Part shown: positions 1 through 8,507 of the stretch, piece after piece
Layout of the letters: every line of letters starts with the position of its first letter
Numbering within the stretch: the stretch's first letter is position 1
Assembly: GCA_020403265.1 (NCBI GenBank)
Contig: JADBXZ010000001.1
Span: 1-64,000 of the forward strand
DNA from: Bacteroidota bacterium
Lineage (GTDB): Bacteria; Bacteroidota; Bacteroidia; B-17B0; Aurantibacillaceae
DNA length: 64,000 nucleotides
Direction of reading: 5' to 3'
The notes under the pieces: generated by a model
Database searches by the model: none
What the model saw: the letters and a program-made list of their open reading frames with translations, nothing else
What the model was told of the DNA's origin: nothing
Translations under genes and position numbers: made by a program

Positions 1-1198
1 CATTGGCAGGTAATAAATTGGCTAAGGTTGCCGTTTGTGCCGAAGTAGTATAAGCTGCCGGGCCTGACCAACTGTAACTACTCGCTCCAACTGCCGCAGT
101 GGTTAAGGTTAAACCGGCTCCCTGACAAACTGTGTAGGTGGAACCAGACAAGCTTTGGGTTTGAACAACTAGCGCTGAGGTACTTGAATTGGCGGTACAA
201 ATGGCACCATTAGTAAAGGTATTTGTAACAAGTAAATTATAGACCCCTGTATTTGTACCTTGAGATGCCGGAATGGAAGGTAGTTGTAGATTGCTTGAAA
301 AACCTCCCGGACCTGTCCAACTATAGGTTGTTAAACCTCCCTGAGGTGCGCCAACACTAGTGTTAGAAACAGTTAAATTTAATGCGGCGCCAGAACAAAC
401 AGGGCCGTTGCTACCAATAGAATTGATGGTTGGTGTTGGATTAACCACCACGGCCACAGTTCTTGTGCCAATACAACCATTTTGCTCTCCATTTAAGGTA
501 TATGTTGTTGTTATGCTCGGTGTAGCTGCAATACTGGAGGTGTTGACGTTTGAAGGAAGCCATGTATAAGTAGTTGCACCACCTCCTAAAATTGTAACAC
601 TAGTTCCACTACAAACATTTGTTGCAGATGCTGCTGTGGTTAATGTTGGTGTTTGACAACAATTATAATACATGAAAATTCTACCAATGCTAAAATTAAT
701 CTCACTCCAAATATTAGCCATAGGTGCTCCACCGGCAATACAAGCTTGCATACCGCTTCTTCTTAAGATCGTTGGAAAACCAGAAATATTTGTACCAAAG
801 TTTGCACCATCATAAGAATTAATACAATTTCCCGCTCTTGCACCATAAACCCCGATGATATCGCCTGCGGCAATTGCAATGTTACAGGGAACAGTAGCAG
901 TTGGTGCGGCACCGGTAATTGAAAAAAGTGTTACAAATGCATTAGTTGTACCCGGAAAAGCCGGAGGTGCAGCTGCTGTGAATCTCACAACCCTTAAATG
1001 CTGTAGTTGACCAATTGCGCCCACTGCATCTGGCGGAATATACAACTGGCAAATAGTGAAGTTAACAGGAGCAATAAAATGATAACCCCTTACCATACTG
1101 GCAAACTGGCTTGTATGAGGACCAACAGGCACCTGCGTTTGCCCAAAGAAACTAAAAAACGCAAGTAAAAAAACAATTGTATGAACTAATTTTCTCAT
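1..1198 (-). CDS. Large secreted protein with Ig/PKD-like repeats, cut by the window edge
   Basis: The frame is open from an ATG at 1198 to the left edge, giving 399 visible codons without a stop. The N-terminus (MRKLVHTIVFLLAFFSFFG then QTQV) is a clear Sec signal peptide. The next ~170 residues are a domain I do not recognise. After a paired Cys-Cys near CCQTP there are repeated modules with CSGTSVTI, VNPTPTINS and CSGAALNLTVSNTS, typical of the Ig-like/PKD-like repeats of Bacteroidota surface proteins. Such proteins usually end in a T9SS sorting domain, which would lie outside the window. It probably forms an operon with the small secreted protein starting 10 bases upstream. Function unknown; adhesin or cell-surface role is inference. 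Confidence 0.8.
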   Translation of the reverse strand, partial: MRKLVHTIVFLLAFFSFFGQTQVPVGPHTSQFASMVRGYHFIAPVNFTICQLYIPPDAVGAIGQLQHLRVVRFTAAAPPAFPGTTNAFVTLFSITGAAPTATVPCNIAIAAGDIIGVYGARAGNCINSYDGANFGTNISGFPTILRRSGMQACIAGGAPMANIWSEINFSIGRIFMYYNCCQTPTLTTAASATNVCSGTSVTILGGGATTYTWLPSNVNTSSIAATPSITTTYTLNGEQNGCIGTRTVAVVVNPTPTINSIGSNGPVCSGAALNLTVSNTSVGAPQGGLTTYSWTGPGGFSSNLQLPSIPASQGTNTGVYNLLVTNTFTNGAICTANSSTSALVVQTQSLSGSTYTVCQGAGLTLTTAAVGASSYSWSGPAAYTTSAQTATLANLLPAN

Positions 1199-1208
1199 GT
1201 TTAAACTC

Positions 1209-1553
1209 TTAAAATGATGTAACAATGTCTTTGCGGTTTATAAATAATTTAATAACTAAACTGCCATTTTCCTGAATCCAATTGCCAATTGCAGTTTTAT
1301 CATTTCCATTTAAAGCAGCGTTGTGTTCTATTTTAGGAAAACCAGGAGTGTTAATCAATTGTTGAACCTCAGCGTCTTTGGCATACTTGGCTCCCGCTTT
1401 GAGTTCCTTAAAAACCAATTCGGTTACTTTATCAAAATTATAAGTATAACCTGTGGTTGCATCACTCGCAGGCTTATTATTCGTTGTGGTTTGCGCACTT
1501 AAACCGCCAAAAAGAATCAAAAAAACAATGGTAAGTAGGTGATTTCTAGACAT
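1209..1553 (-). CDS. Small secreted protein of unknown function
   Basis: 114 residues with a classic signal peptide (MSRNHLLTIVFLILFGGLSAQ, cleavage after SAQ likely). The mature ~93 residues are rich in Lys, Thr and Asn and contain no cysteine and no motif I recognise. The gene ends 10 bases before the start of the large secreted protein on the same strand, so the two are probably co-transcribed and may act together outside the cytoplasm. A TAGATTTG box at 1581-1588 (read on the minus strand) is a good -7 promoter candidate. The coding frame, signal peptide and promoter support a real gene; no function can be given. Confidence 0.7.
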   Translation of the reverse strand: MSRNHLLTIVFLILFGGLSAQTTTNNKPASDATTGYTYNFDKVTELVFKELKAGAKYAKDAEVQQLINTPGFPKIEHNAALNGNDKTAIGNWIQENGSLVIKLFINRKDIVTSF

Positions 1554-1580
1554 AATGCGTTATTTATTTCATAAAGTTAG

Positions 1581-1588
1581 CAAATCTA
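1581..1588 (-). promoter_or_regulatory. -7 box TAGATTTG for the small secreted protein
   Basis: Reads TAGATTTG on the minus strand, matching the Bacteroidota -7 consensus TAnnTTTG, 27 bases before the ATG at 1553. A second weaker match (TAACTTTA) follows directly. No convincing -33 element seen. Confidence 0.5.
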
Positions 1589-1672
1589 GACCGGTTTAGG
1601 AAAAATTTAACTCACCCAAAGAAATACTTCACCCATAAAATTGTGATGTTTAATAATTATATAAAAATGAAC

Positions 1673-2890
1673 CTAATCTTTGGTGACATCCGACCTGGTG
1701 AACACCTTAATTGGATAAATGGCGGCTATAAAACTAATGAGCATGATTAATAAAAATATCCACACAAAATCATTCAATTTTAATTCAATTGGATAATATG
1801 GCACAACAAATTCATCACCAAACTTTACAAAATGAAATTTTTGTTGGAGAACACAAACAATCAAACCCAAAAGCAAACCCAACATTGCTCCAAAACCTGA
1901 AATTAATAATCCTTCTTTCATAAAAATGCTTTTTATTTGATTAACCGATGCACCTAATGAATATAAGGTTTTAACATCCTTTCTTTTTTCGATGATTAGC
2001 ATAGTTAAGGCTCCTATAATATTAAATGTGGCAATAATTAAAATAAAGGCCAAAATAATAAAGGTTGCTAACTTCTCCGTTTCTAATGTTTTAAATAATA
2101 CATCATTTAATTGGTATCTGTTTTTTACCTTAAAATTATCACCTAAATATAATTGAACTTGGTTTTGAACATTATCTAAATTATTAGGATCACATTTCAA
2201 CTCTATACTTGAAACATTTAAGCTATCATCAAACAACTCTCTTGCAGAACTTAGACTTATAAAAACATTTTGATAATCAAATTCATCATTTAAGGCAAAA
2301 ATGGCTTTAGGAGTAATGTACAATTGATTTAACTGATCAGTGATATTTAAACTACTTGATTTTCCTCTTGCTGGACTATACAAACTAAGTTCATTAACAT
2401 ACCCTTTTAAATTTAACCCTAATTGATTAGAGATTCCCTTTCCAAGTAAGATGTGTTTCATTTTCTTATCATCGCTCACTTTAAATTCACCCTCAATGAT
2501 TGCCGAATTAATACTAGTCACTTTTTCAAAATTCTGATCAATTCCTTTTACTGAAACAAGTACTTGCTTATCTTCATTCTTCAACAAAGCTTTATCACTT
2601 AAACAACTGGAAATAGCTGTAATTCCCTTTATAGACTTAATGTAATTAAGACTATCAGCCGATAAAAAAAAAGTTTTTTGTTTAGCGGCAACAATCTTCA
2701 AATCAGGCTCTAAGGTATTGTAAAGTGAGGCAACAATTCCGGTTAAACCGTTCATGGCACTGAGGATAATTACCAAGGCTGCTGTTGTGATGCTAATGGC
2801 AACTATACTTATCCAACTGATAATATTAATAGCATTATTACTCTTTTTTGAAATAAGATAACGCTTCGCTATAAAACTGGAAAAATTCAC
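1673..2890 (-). CDS. ABC transporter permease, FtsX/LolC-LolE type
   Basis: 405-residue inner-membrane protein with the MacB-PCD/FtsX layout. A first membrane segment lies at about residues 22-48 (ISWISIVAISITTAALVI), followed by a long periplasmic domain to about residue 270, then three C-terminal membrane segments with the conserved FtsX stretch TLYSLGASVNQIKSIF. This architecture is that of LolC/LolE, which pull lipoproteins out of the inner membrane for transfer to LolA. The ATPase LolD is not in the window. The start is a GTG at 2890, 2 bases after the rbfA stop, so translation is probably coupled to rbfA; there is no nearby in-frame ATG, and the start gives the usual N-terminus (FSSFIAKRYL). 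The exact substrate cannot be read from sequence. Confidence 0.85.
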   Translation of the reverse strand: MNFSSFIAKRYLISKKSNNAINIISWISIVAISITTAALVIILSAMNGLTGIVASLYNTLEPDLKIVAAKQKTFFLSADSLNYIKSIKGITAISSCLSDKALLKNEDKQVLVSVKGIDQNFEKVTSINSAIIEGEFKVSDDKKMKHILLGKGISNQLGLNLKGYVNELSLYSPARGKSSSLNITDQLNQLYITPKAIFALNDEFDYQNVFISLSSARELFDDSLNVSSIELKCDPNNLDNVQNQVQLYLGDNFKVKNRYQLNDVLFKTLETEKLATFIILAFILIIATFNIIGALTMLIIEKRKDVKTLYSLGASVNQIKSIFMKEGLLISGFGAMLGLLLGLIVCVLQQKFHFVKFGDEFVVPYYPIELKLNDFVWIFLLIMLISFIAAIYPIKVFTRSDVTKD

Positions 2891-2892
2891 AA

Positions 2893-3228
2893 TTACTTTT
2901 TCAATAATTCTTCAATTTTCATTGCATAATCTAAAGAATCGTCAATAAAAAATGTTAAATCAGGCACTACTCTTACCTGCTTACCTATTAATAATCCAAG
3001 CTTCTTCCTAATTGGTGTTTTGTTTATCTCTACAAGTTTAAAAATCTCATCTCTGTTCTTACCCATGATACTCAGATAAACCTTGGCGTAACCTAAATCA
3101 GGACTAACTCTTACAACTGTTACTGTAATAAAACCTCCGCCAAACCAGTTTCTTGATTCACTTCTAAATATTTCGGCTAATTCCTTTTGAATGAGCTTAT
3201 TTACTTTTTGTTGCCTAACACTGTCCAT
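2893..3228 (-). CDS. rbfA: Ribosome-binding factor A
   Basis: 111 residues, the usual size of RbfA, a KH-fold factor that binds the 30S subunit during late 16S rRNA maturation and cold adaptation. Recognisable features are the N-terminal helix (RQQKVNKLIQKELAEIFR), the central VTVVRVSPDLGYAKVYLS strand-helix block, and the C-terminal VPDLTFFIDDSLDYAMKIEELL, which matches the family signature. It is first in an operon with the FtsX-type permease. The -7 box TATCTTTG at 3233-3240 sits only 4 bases upstream of the ATG, so the transcript is probably leaderless. Confidence 0.93.
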   Translation of the reverse strand: MDSVRQQKVNKLIQKELAEIFRSESRNWFGGGFITVTVVRVSPDLGYAKVYLSIMGKNRDEIFKLVEINKTPIRKKLGLLIGKQVRVVPDLTFFIDDSLDYAMKIEELLKK

Positions 3229-3232
3229 AAGC

Positions 3233-3240
3233 CAAAGATA
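3233..3240 (-). promoter_or_regulatory. -7 box TATCTTTG, leaderless-type, for rbfA
   Basis: Perfect TAnnTTTG on the minus strand ending 4 bases before the rbfA ATG. Transcription would begin at or within a base or two of the start codon. No clear -33 TTG at the expected distance. Confidence 0.6.
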
Positions 3241-3297
3241 GTGAGAAATTTTATTATACTCACTTAGTTCAATAACCTATAATTAGCTTAATATCTT

Positions 3298-3305
3298 TAT
3301 ATTTG
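3298..3305 (+). promoter_or_regulatory. -7 box TATATTTG for the 3320 gene cluster
   Basis: Perfect TAnnTTTG on the plus strand, 14 bases before the ATG at 3320. It is divergent from the rbfA promoter, about 57 bases away, so one 91-bp region drives both directions. Confidence 0.55.
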
Positions 3306-3319
3306 TTACTTTATTAATT

Positions 3320-4090
3320 ATGAGACTTGATAGGGTTTTAAGAAGAAAATTATTCTGGTTGCTCAATACAGGAAACAACGTAGAGTGCACTTATTGCGGT
3401 AAAACCTTCAAACGGTTTATGGCAGAAGGGGTTAAGTCTCCAGTTTTCCAAAAATATAAAGTGGCCGGAGGTGGCTATAAAGAAAACGTATATTGCCCCA
3501 ATTGTTATTCTGTTGACAGATCGCGACTTTTAAAATTATTTTTTGAGTTGCGTACAAATGTTTACAAACAACCAACTAACCTACTTCACATTTCGCCTAA
3601 TAAAGAAATTGCTAATGCCTTAATTGCACCTACAATCAAGCAAACTGTAGGAACAATTGAGCCGGAAATGTACGCTGAATATAAACCGGTATACATGGAT
3701 ATTCAGGACATCAAAGAGAATGACAATACGTTTGATGTTGTAGTATGTTGTCATGTAATTGAGCATGTAGATGATGCTCCAAAAGCAATGCGAGAAATAT
3801 ACAGAGTATTAAAAAAGGGAGGTTTTGCAGTCTTACAAGTACCTTTAGCAATTAATTTAGATAAAACAATTGAAGATTTAACGCTTAAAACCGACAAAGA
3901 AAGAAAGCTAAAATTTGGACAAACTGACCATGTTAGGTTATTTGGTTTAGATTACTTTGATAAACTAACTCAAGCCGGATTTCGGGTAGATAGAGATAAT
4001 CCTTTTACGAACAAATGGATAGATGAAAAACTTTTGAAACGTTATTCATTAGATCCAATTGAAGATGTTATAGTTTGTCATAAGGATTAA
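3320..4090 (+). CDS. Zinc-ribbon SAM-dependent methyltransferase
   Basis: 256 residues in two parts. Residues 1-70 carry two CxxC pairs (C23/C26 in CTYC, C59/C62 in CPNC) that look like a zinc ribbon. Residues 80-256 are a class I methyltransferase of the Methyltransf_11 type: the late motif is clear (VVCCHVIEHVDDAPKAMREIY then RVLKKGGFAVLQVPL). The usual Gly-rich motif I is degenerate (LLHISPNKEI), as is common in this subfamily. The stop is 1 base before the start of an MsbA-like exporter, so they are probably one transcript. In such contexts these enzymes often act on cell-envelope glycans or lipids; the substrate here is unknown. Confidence 0.75.
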   Translation: MRLDRVLRRKLFWLLNTGNNVECTYCGKTFKRFMAEGVKSPVFQKYKVAGGGYKENVYCPNCYSVDRSRLLKLFFELRTNVYKQPTNLLHISPNKEIANALIAPTIKQTVGTIEPEMYAEYKPVYMDIQDIKENDNTFDVVVCCHVIEHVDDAPKAMREIYRVLKKGGFAVLQVPLAINLDKTIEDLTLKTDKERKLKFGQTDHVRLFGLDYFDKLTQAGFRVDRDNPFTNKWIDEKLLKRYSLDPIEDVIVCHKD

Positions 4091-4091
4091 A

Positions 4092-5966
4092 ATGAAATTA
4101 TTTAGTGCATTTAAATATATTAAGGGCTTTGAAAAGTATGCAGCCCTCAACGTATTTTTTAATATTTTTTATGCGCTTTTCTCTGTTATCTCACTCACCT
4201 TAGTTTTACCCTTTTTAAACTTACTTGGTAAATCAAACGAAGAGTTAATAAAATTCTCCTCCCAGCCCGAACCGGTATTTTCGATAACAAAGCTTACTAG
4301 CTATGTTTTTCAGAAGTTTGACTATGAAATATCGCAAATTATTTTCCTTAATGGCTCTGATGAAAATAGTATTAAGTCAGGAAAACTTAAAGCACTTTTA
4401 TTTATTTGCTTTCTTGTTTTTTTCGCAACTTTCCTCAAAAATCTGTTCAGATACTTAGCCATGTATTTTATTGCGCCAATTAGAATCGGAGTTGTAAATC
4501 AGTTACGAAATAAACTACACTTAAAATCTTTACAACTACCAATTAGCTATTTTAATGATGAAAAAAAAGGTGATCTGATGAGCAGGATAACAAATGACGT
4601 TATTGAAATTGAATTTGGAATTATGACCAATCTTGAAATAATTTTCAGGGAACCTTTAACAATTATTCTTCTTTTTATTTCATTAATCAGCATTAGCGCT
4701 AAATTAACTTTGTTGGTAGTATTATTATTGCCGTTAGCAGCTTTATTTATTGTCTTCCTGAATAAAAGCTTAAAGAAATCATCTTTAAAAAGTAAAGGTA
4801 TTTTAGGAAGCTTATATGCACTAATTGAAGAAACATTTCATGGCACAAAAGTAATTAAGGCATTTAGTGGCGAATCATTTCTTCAGAAAAAATTCGAATC
4901 AGTTAATAAGCAATTTTATAATGAAAGCTTAAAACTTTATCGGAAAACAGATTTGAACAGTCCACTAACGGAAACAATTGTTATTTTGATTTTAATGGTA
5001 ATTTTATACCTAGGAGGTACAATGGTTGTTAATGGAACTGATGGACTAACAAGTGAAACATTCATCATGTACTTTATAGCCGCCTCTCAATTAATTCCTC
5101 CAATAAAACAAATAACTGTTGCTTATGGATTTGTTCAGCGAGGTGTTGCGAGTGAAGAACGAATCAATAAAATATTGCTAGCAGACAATGTTATACATGA
5201 AGCTCAAAATCCTATTGAACTTAAAAAGTTTTCCGATTCAATTCAGTTTAAAAACGTAAGTTTTAAATATATAAAGGGTGATGATGGTTATGTTTTAAAG
5301 AATATTAATTTGGAAGTAAAAAAAGGAAAAACCATTGCGCTTGTTGGCCAAAGTGGAAGCGGAAAAACAACACTGGCAGATATGCTACCTCGTTTTTATG
5401 ACTGTGATAATGGCGAAATTTTAATTGATAATGTTAACATTAAAAGTGCAACTTTTAACAGCTTAAGAAATCAAATAGGAGTTGTAACGCAAGAAAGCAT
5501 TTTGTTTAATGATACGATACTAAACAATATAGTTTTTGGTTTACCTAATACTTCCAAAGAAGATGTTATTGAAGCTGCAAAAATTGCGAATGCGCATGAA
5601 TTTATTATTAAACTTCCAAATGGTTATGATACTAACATAGGTGATAGAGGCAACAAGTTGAGCGGAGGTCAAAAGCAGCGCATTAGCATTGCACGAGCCA
5701 TTTTACGTAATCCGGAAATTTTAATTTTAGATGAAGCTACAAGTGCTCTTGACACTGAAAGTGAAAAATTGGTTCAAGAAGCTTTAACTAATTTAATGAA
5801 AAATCGAACAAGTATTGTTATAGCTCATCGTTTAAGCACAATCGCCAATGCTGATGAAATCATTGTAATGCAACTGGGTGAAATTATTGAACGCGGAACG
5901 CATGATCAATTGTATCAGCAAAATGGAACATATAAGAAATTATGTGAAATGCAGAGCTTTAAATAA
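4092..5966 (+). CDS. MsbA-type ABC exporter (lipid flippase family)
   Basis: 624-residue half-transporter: a six-helix exporter transmembrane domain (about 1-340) fused to an ATPase domain (about 375-624). ATPase motifs are intact: Walker A GQSGSGKTT near residue 418, ABC signature LSGGQKQR near 522, Walker B ILILDEATSALD, and the H-loop IAHRLST. The coupling-helix region (YFNDEKKGDLMSRITNDV) is typical of MsbA/lipid A exporters. It probably flips lipid A-core or another lipid or glycolipid from the inner leaflet; related drug exporters cannot be excluded. It sits between a methyltransferase (1-base gap) and an MFS pump (25-base gap), consistent with one envelope or export operon. Confidence 0.85.
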   Translation: MKLFSAFKYIKGFEKYAALNVFFNIFYALFSVISLTLVLPFLNLLGKSNEELIKFSSQPEPVFSITKLTSYVFQKFDYEISQIIFLNGSDENSIKSGKLKALLFICFLVFFATFLKNLFRYLAMYFIAPIRIGVVNQLRNKLHLKSLQLPISYFNDEKKGDLMSRITNDVIEIEFGIMTNLEIIFREPLTIILLFISLISISAKLTLLVVLLLPLAALFIVFLNKSLKKSSLKSKGILGSLYALIEETFHGTKVIKAFSGESFLQKKFESVNKQFYNESLKLYRKTDLNSPLTETIVILILMVILYLGGTMVVNGTDGLTSETFIMYFIAASQLIPPIKQITVAYGFVQRGVASEERINKILLADNVIHEAQNPIELKKFSDSIQFKNVSFKYIKGDDGYVLKNINLEVKKGKTIALVGQSGSGKTTLADMLPRFYDCDNGEILIDNVNIKSATFNSLRNQIGVVTQESILFNDTILNNIVFGLPNTSKEDVIEAAKIANAHEFIIKLPNGYDTNIGDRGNKLSGGQKQRISIARAILRNPEILILDEATSALDTESEKLVQEALTNLMKNRTSIVIAHRLSTIANADEIIVMQLGEIIERGTHDQLYQQNGTYKKLCEMQSFK

Positions 5967-5991
5967 TTAACCAAAATTTCGAAAAACCAAT

Positions 5992-7206
5992 ATGATTAAT
6001 ACACAAAATAAAAATGCTATGCTTTTTATTTTCCTCACTATCTTAATTGATTGTATTGGATTAGGAATAATTATACCTGTGTTGCCTGAGTTAATAAAGC
6101 AAATAACTAACGGCAACATTAGCGAAGCGGCATCAATAGGTGGCTGGCTAAGTTTTGCTTATGCCATTATGTCGTTTTTGTTTTCACCGGTTTTAGGGGG
6201 TTTAAGTGATCGATTTGGAAGACGACCGATAATACTTATTTCACTCTTAGGTTTGGGCATTGATTATATTTTCTGCGCCATGGCACCAACATTAGGATGG
6301 TTATTCGTTGGGCGTATTTTAGCCGGCGTTTGTGGCGCAAGTTTCACAACTGCTTCTGCTTATATAGCTGATGTTAGTAACGACGAAAATAGAGCCAAAA
6401 ACTTTGGAATGATTGGCGCTGCCTTTGGTGTTGGCTTCATCATTGGCCCACTACTAGGCTCACTATTCGGTACTTTTGGCACACGTGCTCCATTTTATGC
6501 AGCAGCTATTTTATCATTAGTAAATTTCATCTATGGTTTCTTCGTATTGCCCGAATCATTGGCTAAAGAAAAGTTAAGGAAATTTGATTGGAAACGAGCC
6601 AATCCGCTTGGTTCACTTATACAGTTAAGCAAACAAAAAGTAGTCATCAATTTAATACTTGTGATGTTCATTCTTGAACTCGCCAGCCAGGCCATGCCAA
6701 ATGTTTGGAGTTTTTTTTGCATAGAGCGTTTTAACTGGAGCGAAAAACAAATTGGTGTTTCTTTAGCTTTTGTTGGCGTAGCCATTGCCATTGTGCAAGG
6801 TGGTTTAATTGGTTGGGCAAAAACTAAATTCGGTGAAAAGAAAAGTTTGTTTGCCGGTTTACTCTTTAACACCGTTGGATTTATCCTATTCTCATTCGCT
6901 AATCAATCATGGATGATGTATGCTTTTTTGATTCCGTTCGCGTTAGGTGGATTTGCAATTCCAAACATACAAAGCATTATTACACAAAAAGTACCAAGTA
7001 ACGAACAAGGAGAATTGCAGGGTGGTTTAACAAGTTTGATTAGTATTACTGCTATTTTAGGTCCTCTAATTATGAGCAATTCCTTCGCTTTTTTTACCAA
7101 TCATCAAAACCATATTTATTTTCCCGGAATTGCCTTTTTAATTGGAGCAGTATTGTCAATAGTTGGTTTAATATTTAGCTACTTTACTTTAAAAAACATG
7201 AGATAA
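5992..7206 (+). CDS. MFS efflux transporter, TetA/TCR-like
   Basis: 404-residue 12-helix major facilitator protein. The first helix (FIFLTILIDCIGLGIIIPVLP) and the loop 2-3 motif A (GGLSDRFGRRP) are those of the tetracycline-resistance/DHA1 branch. Motif C lies in helix 5 (GAAFGVGFIIGPLLGSLFG), the antiporter signature. Chromosomal Bacteroidota commonly carry such homologues, so drug resistance cannot be assumed; it is a probable proton-coupled efflux pump of unknown substrate. It follows the MsbA-like gene by 25 bases on the same strand. Confidence 0.85.
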   Translation: MINTQNKNAMLFIFLTILIDCIGLGIIIPVLPELIKQITNGNISEAASIGGWLSFAYAIMSFLFSPVLGGLSDRFGRRPIILISLLGLGIDYIFCAMAPTLGWLFVGRILAGVCGASFTTASAYIADVSNDENRAKNFGMIGAAFGVGFIIGPLLGSLFGTFGTRAPFYAAAILSLVNFIYGFFVLPESLAKEKLRKFDWKRANPLGSLIQLSKQKVVINLILVMFILELASQAMPNVWSFFCIERFNWSEKQIGVSLAFVGVAIAIVQGGLIGWAKTKFGEKKSLFAGLLFNTVGFILFSFANQSWMMYAFLIPFALGGFAIPNIQSIITQKVPSNEQGELQGGLTSLISITAILGPLIMSNSFAFFTNHQNHIYFPGIAFLIGAVLSIVGLIFSYFTLKNMR

Positions 7207-7212
7207 AATTGC

Positions 7213-7220
7213 TATCTTTA
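7213..7220 (+). promoter_or_regulatory. Weak -7 box TATCTTTA before the serine palmitoyltransferase gene
   Basis: TAnnTTTA (last base differs from the consensus G), 23 bases before the ATG at 7244, in the only gap between the MFS gene and this gene. The downstream gene may therefore have its own promoter. Confidence 0.35.
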
Positions 7221-7243
7221 CGCCCAAATTATCAATCATACAA

Positions 7244-8500
7244 ATGAAAGACATTTTTCAAAAAGTAACGGCTAACATGGGACCAATTGGTGAACATGCA
7301 AAGGAATCTCATGGTTATTTCACATTTCCTAAGCTAGAAGGTGAAATTGGCCCACATATGACTTTTAGAGGTAAAAAGTTACTAAACTGGAGTTTAAATA
7401 ATTATTTAGGGTTGGCTAATCATCCTGAAGTAAGAAAAGCAGATGCAGATGCAGCTGCCCAATTTGGTCTTGCGCTCCCAATGGGTGCTCGTATGATGAG
7501 TGGTAATTCAAACTACCATGAACAATTGGAAAAAGAGTTGTCTGACTTTATGCAAAAGGAAGATACGATTCTTTGTAACTTTGGATATCAAGCAATGGTA
7601 AGCGCCATTGATGCGCTTGTAGACAGGCATGATGTAATTGTTTATGATAGCGAAAGCCACGCATGTATTTTAGATGGTGTTCGTTTGCATATGGGCAAGC
7701 GTTATGTTTTTAAACATAATGATGTTGCGGATTGCGAAAAACAACTACAACGTGCAACCAAACTCGCAGAACAAACAGGAGGCGCCATTCTTGTGATAAC
7801 AGAAGGGGTATTTGGAATGCGCGGAGATCAAGGTAAATTAAAAGAGATTATTGATTTAAAGAAAAAATTTAATTTCCGTTTATTTGTAGATGACGCGCAT
7901 GGTTGCGGAACCATGGGTCCTAATGGTGGTGGTACGGGTGAACACCAAGGGTGTCAAGCAGGTATTGATGTGTATTTTGGAACATTTGCAAAATCTTTTG
8001 CACTAATAGGTGGTTATATCAGCTCAGAAAAAAACATCATCACTTACTTAAGATATAACATGCGAAGCCAAATCTTCGCTAAAAGTATGCCGATGCCTCT
8101 GGTTGTTGGCGCCCTTAAACGTTTAGAGTTAATGCGCAAACATCCCGAGTACCGCGAAAAATTATGGGAAATTACGCGCGCTTTGCAAGGCGGATTGAAG
8201 GCTGCAGGTTTTAATATTGGAGACACCGATAGTCCTGTTACTCCGGTTTACTTAAATGGAAGCATTCCTGAAGCCACCAACATGGTTAAAGATTTACGTG
8301 AAAATTTCGGTATATTTTGTTCAATGGTTACTTATCCTGTAATTCCTAAAGGGATGATCATCCTACGTTTAATACCTACTGCCGTTCACACGCATGAAGA
8401 TGTTAAATATACTATTGAAAGCTTTAGTAAGATTGTTAACAAGCTAAAAAATGGTGAATACATGAGTGACCGTTTAGCTGAAGTTAAAGTGGATTTATAA
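7244..8500 (+). CDS. Alpha-oxoamine synthase, probably serine palmitoyltransferase
   Basis: 418-residue PLP enzyme of the family that includes serine palmitoyltransferase (SPT), KBL, BioF and HemA. The Schiff-base lysine is K250 in GTFAKSF. Other family marks are LNNYLGLANHPEV, GARMMSGNSNYHEQLE, YDSESHACILDG and LFVDDAHGCGTMGPNGGG. The N-terminal block before the first strand and the length near 420 fit bacterial SPT better than KBL (~400) or BioF (~385). SPT condenses serine with an acyl thioester to 3-ketosphinganine, the first step of sphingolipid synthesis, which is common in Bacteroidota. KBL (2-amino-3-ketobutyrate ligase) is the main alternative. A strong hairpin at 8531-8563 lies just past the stop. 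Confidence 0.75.
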   Translation: MKDIFQKVTANMGPIGEHAKESHGYFTFPKLEGEIGPHMTFRGKKLLNWSLNNYLGLANHPEVRKADADAAAQFGLALPMGARMMSGNSNYHEQLEKELSDFMQKEDTILCNFGYQAMVSAIDALVDRHDVIVYDSESHACILDGVRLHMGKRYVFKHNDVADCEKQLQRATKLAEQTGGAILVITEGVFGMRGDQGKLKEIIDLKKKFNFRLFVDDAHGCGTMGPNGGGTGEHQGCQAGIDVYFGTFAKSFALIGGYISSEKNIITYLRYNMRSQIFAKSMPMPLVVGALKRLELMRKHPEYREKLWEITRALQGGLKAAGFNIGDTDSPVTPVYLNGSIPEATNMVKDLRENFGIFCSMVTYPVIPKGMIILRLIPTAVHTHEDVKYTIESFSKIVNKLKNGEYMSDRLAEVKVDL

Positions 8501-8507
8501 TTAACAG

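Noticed and set aside
360-569. Open frame on the plus strand inside the left-edge gene
   Set aside because: It is antisense to the secreted repeat protein, has no signal or domain, and reads as a shadow of its codon use.
5992-7206. Acquired tetracycline-resistance gene
   Set aside because: Composition matches neighbours and no mobile element or known resistance context is present; such MFS homologues are common in chromosomes.
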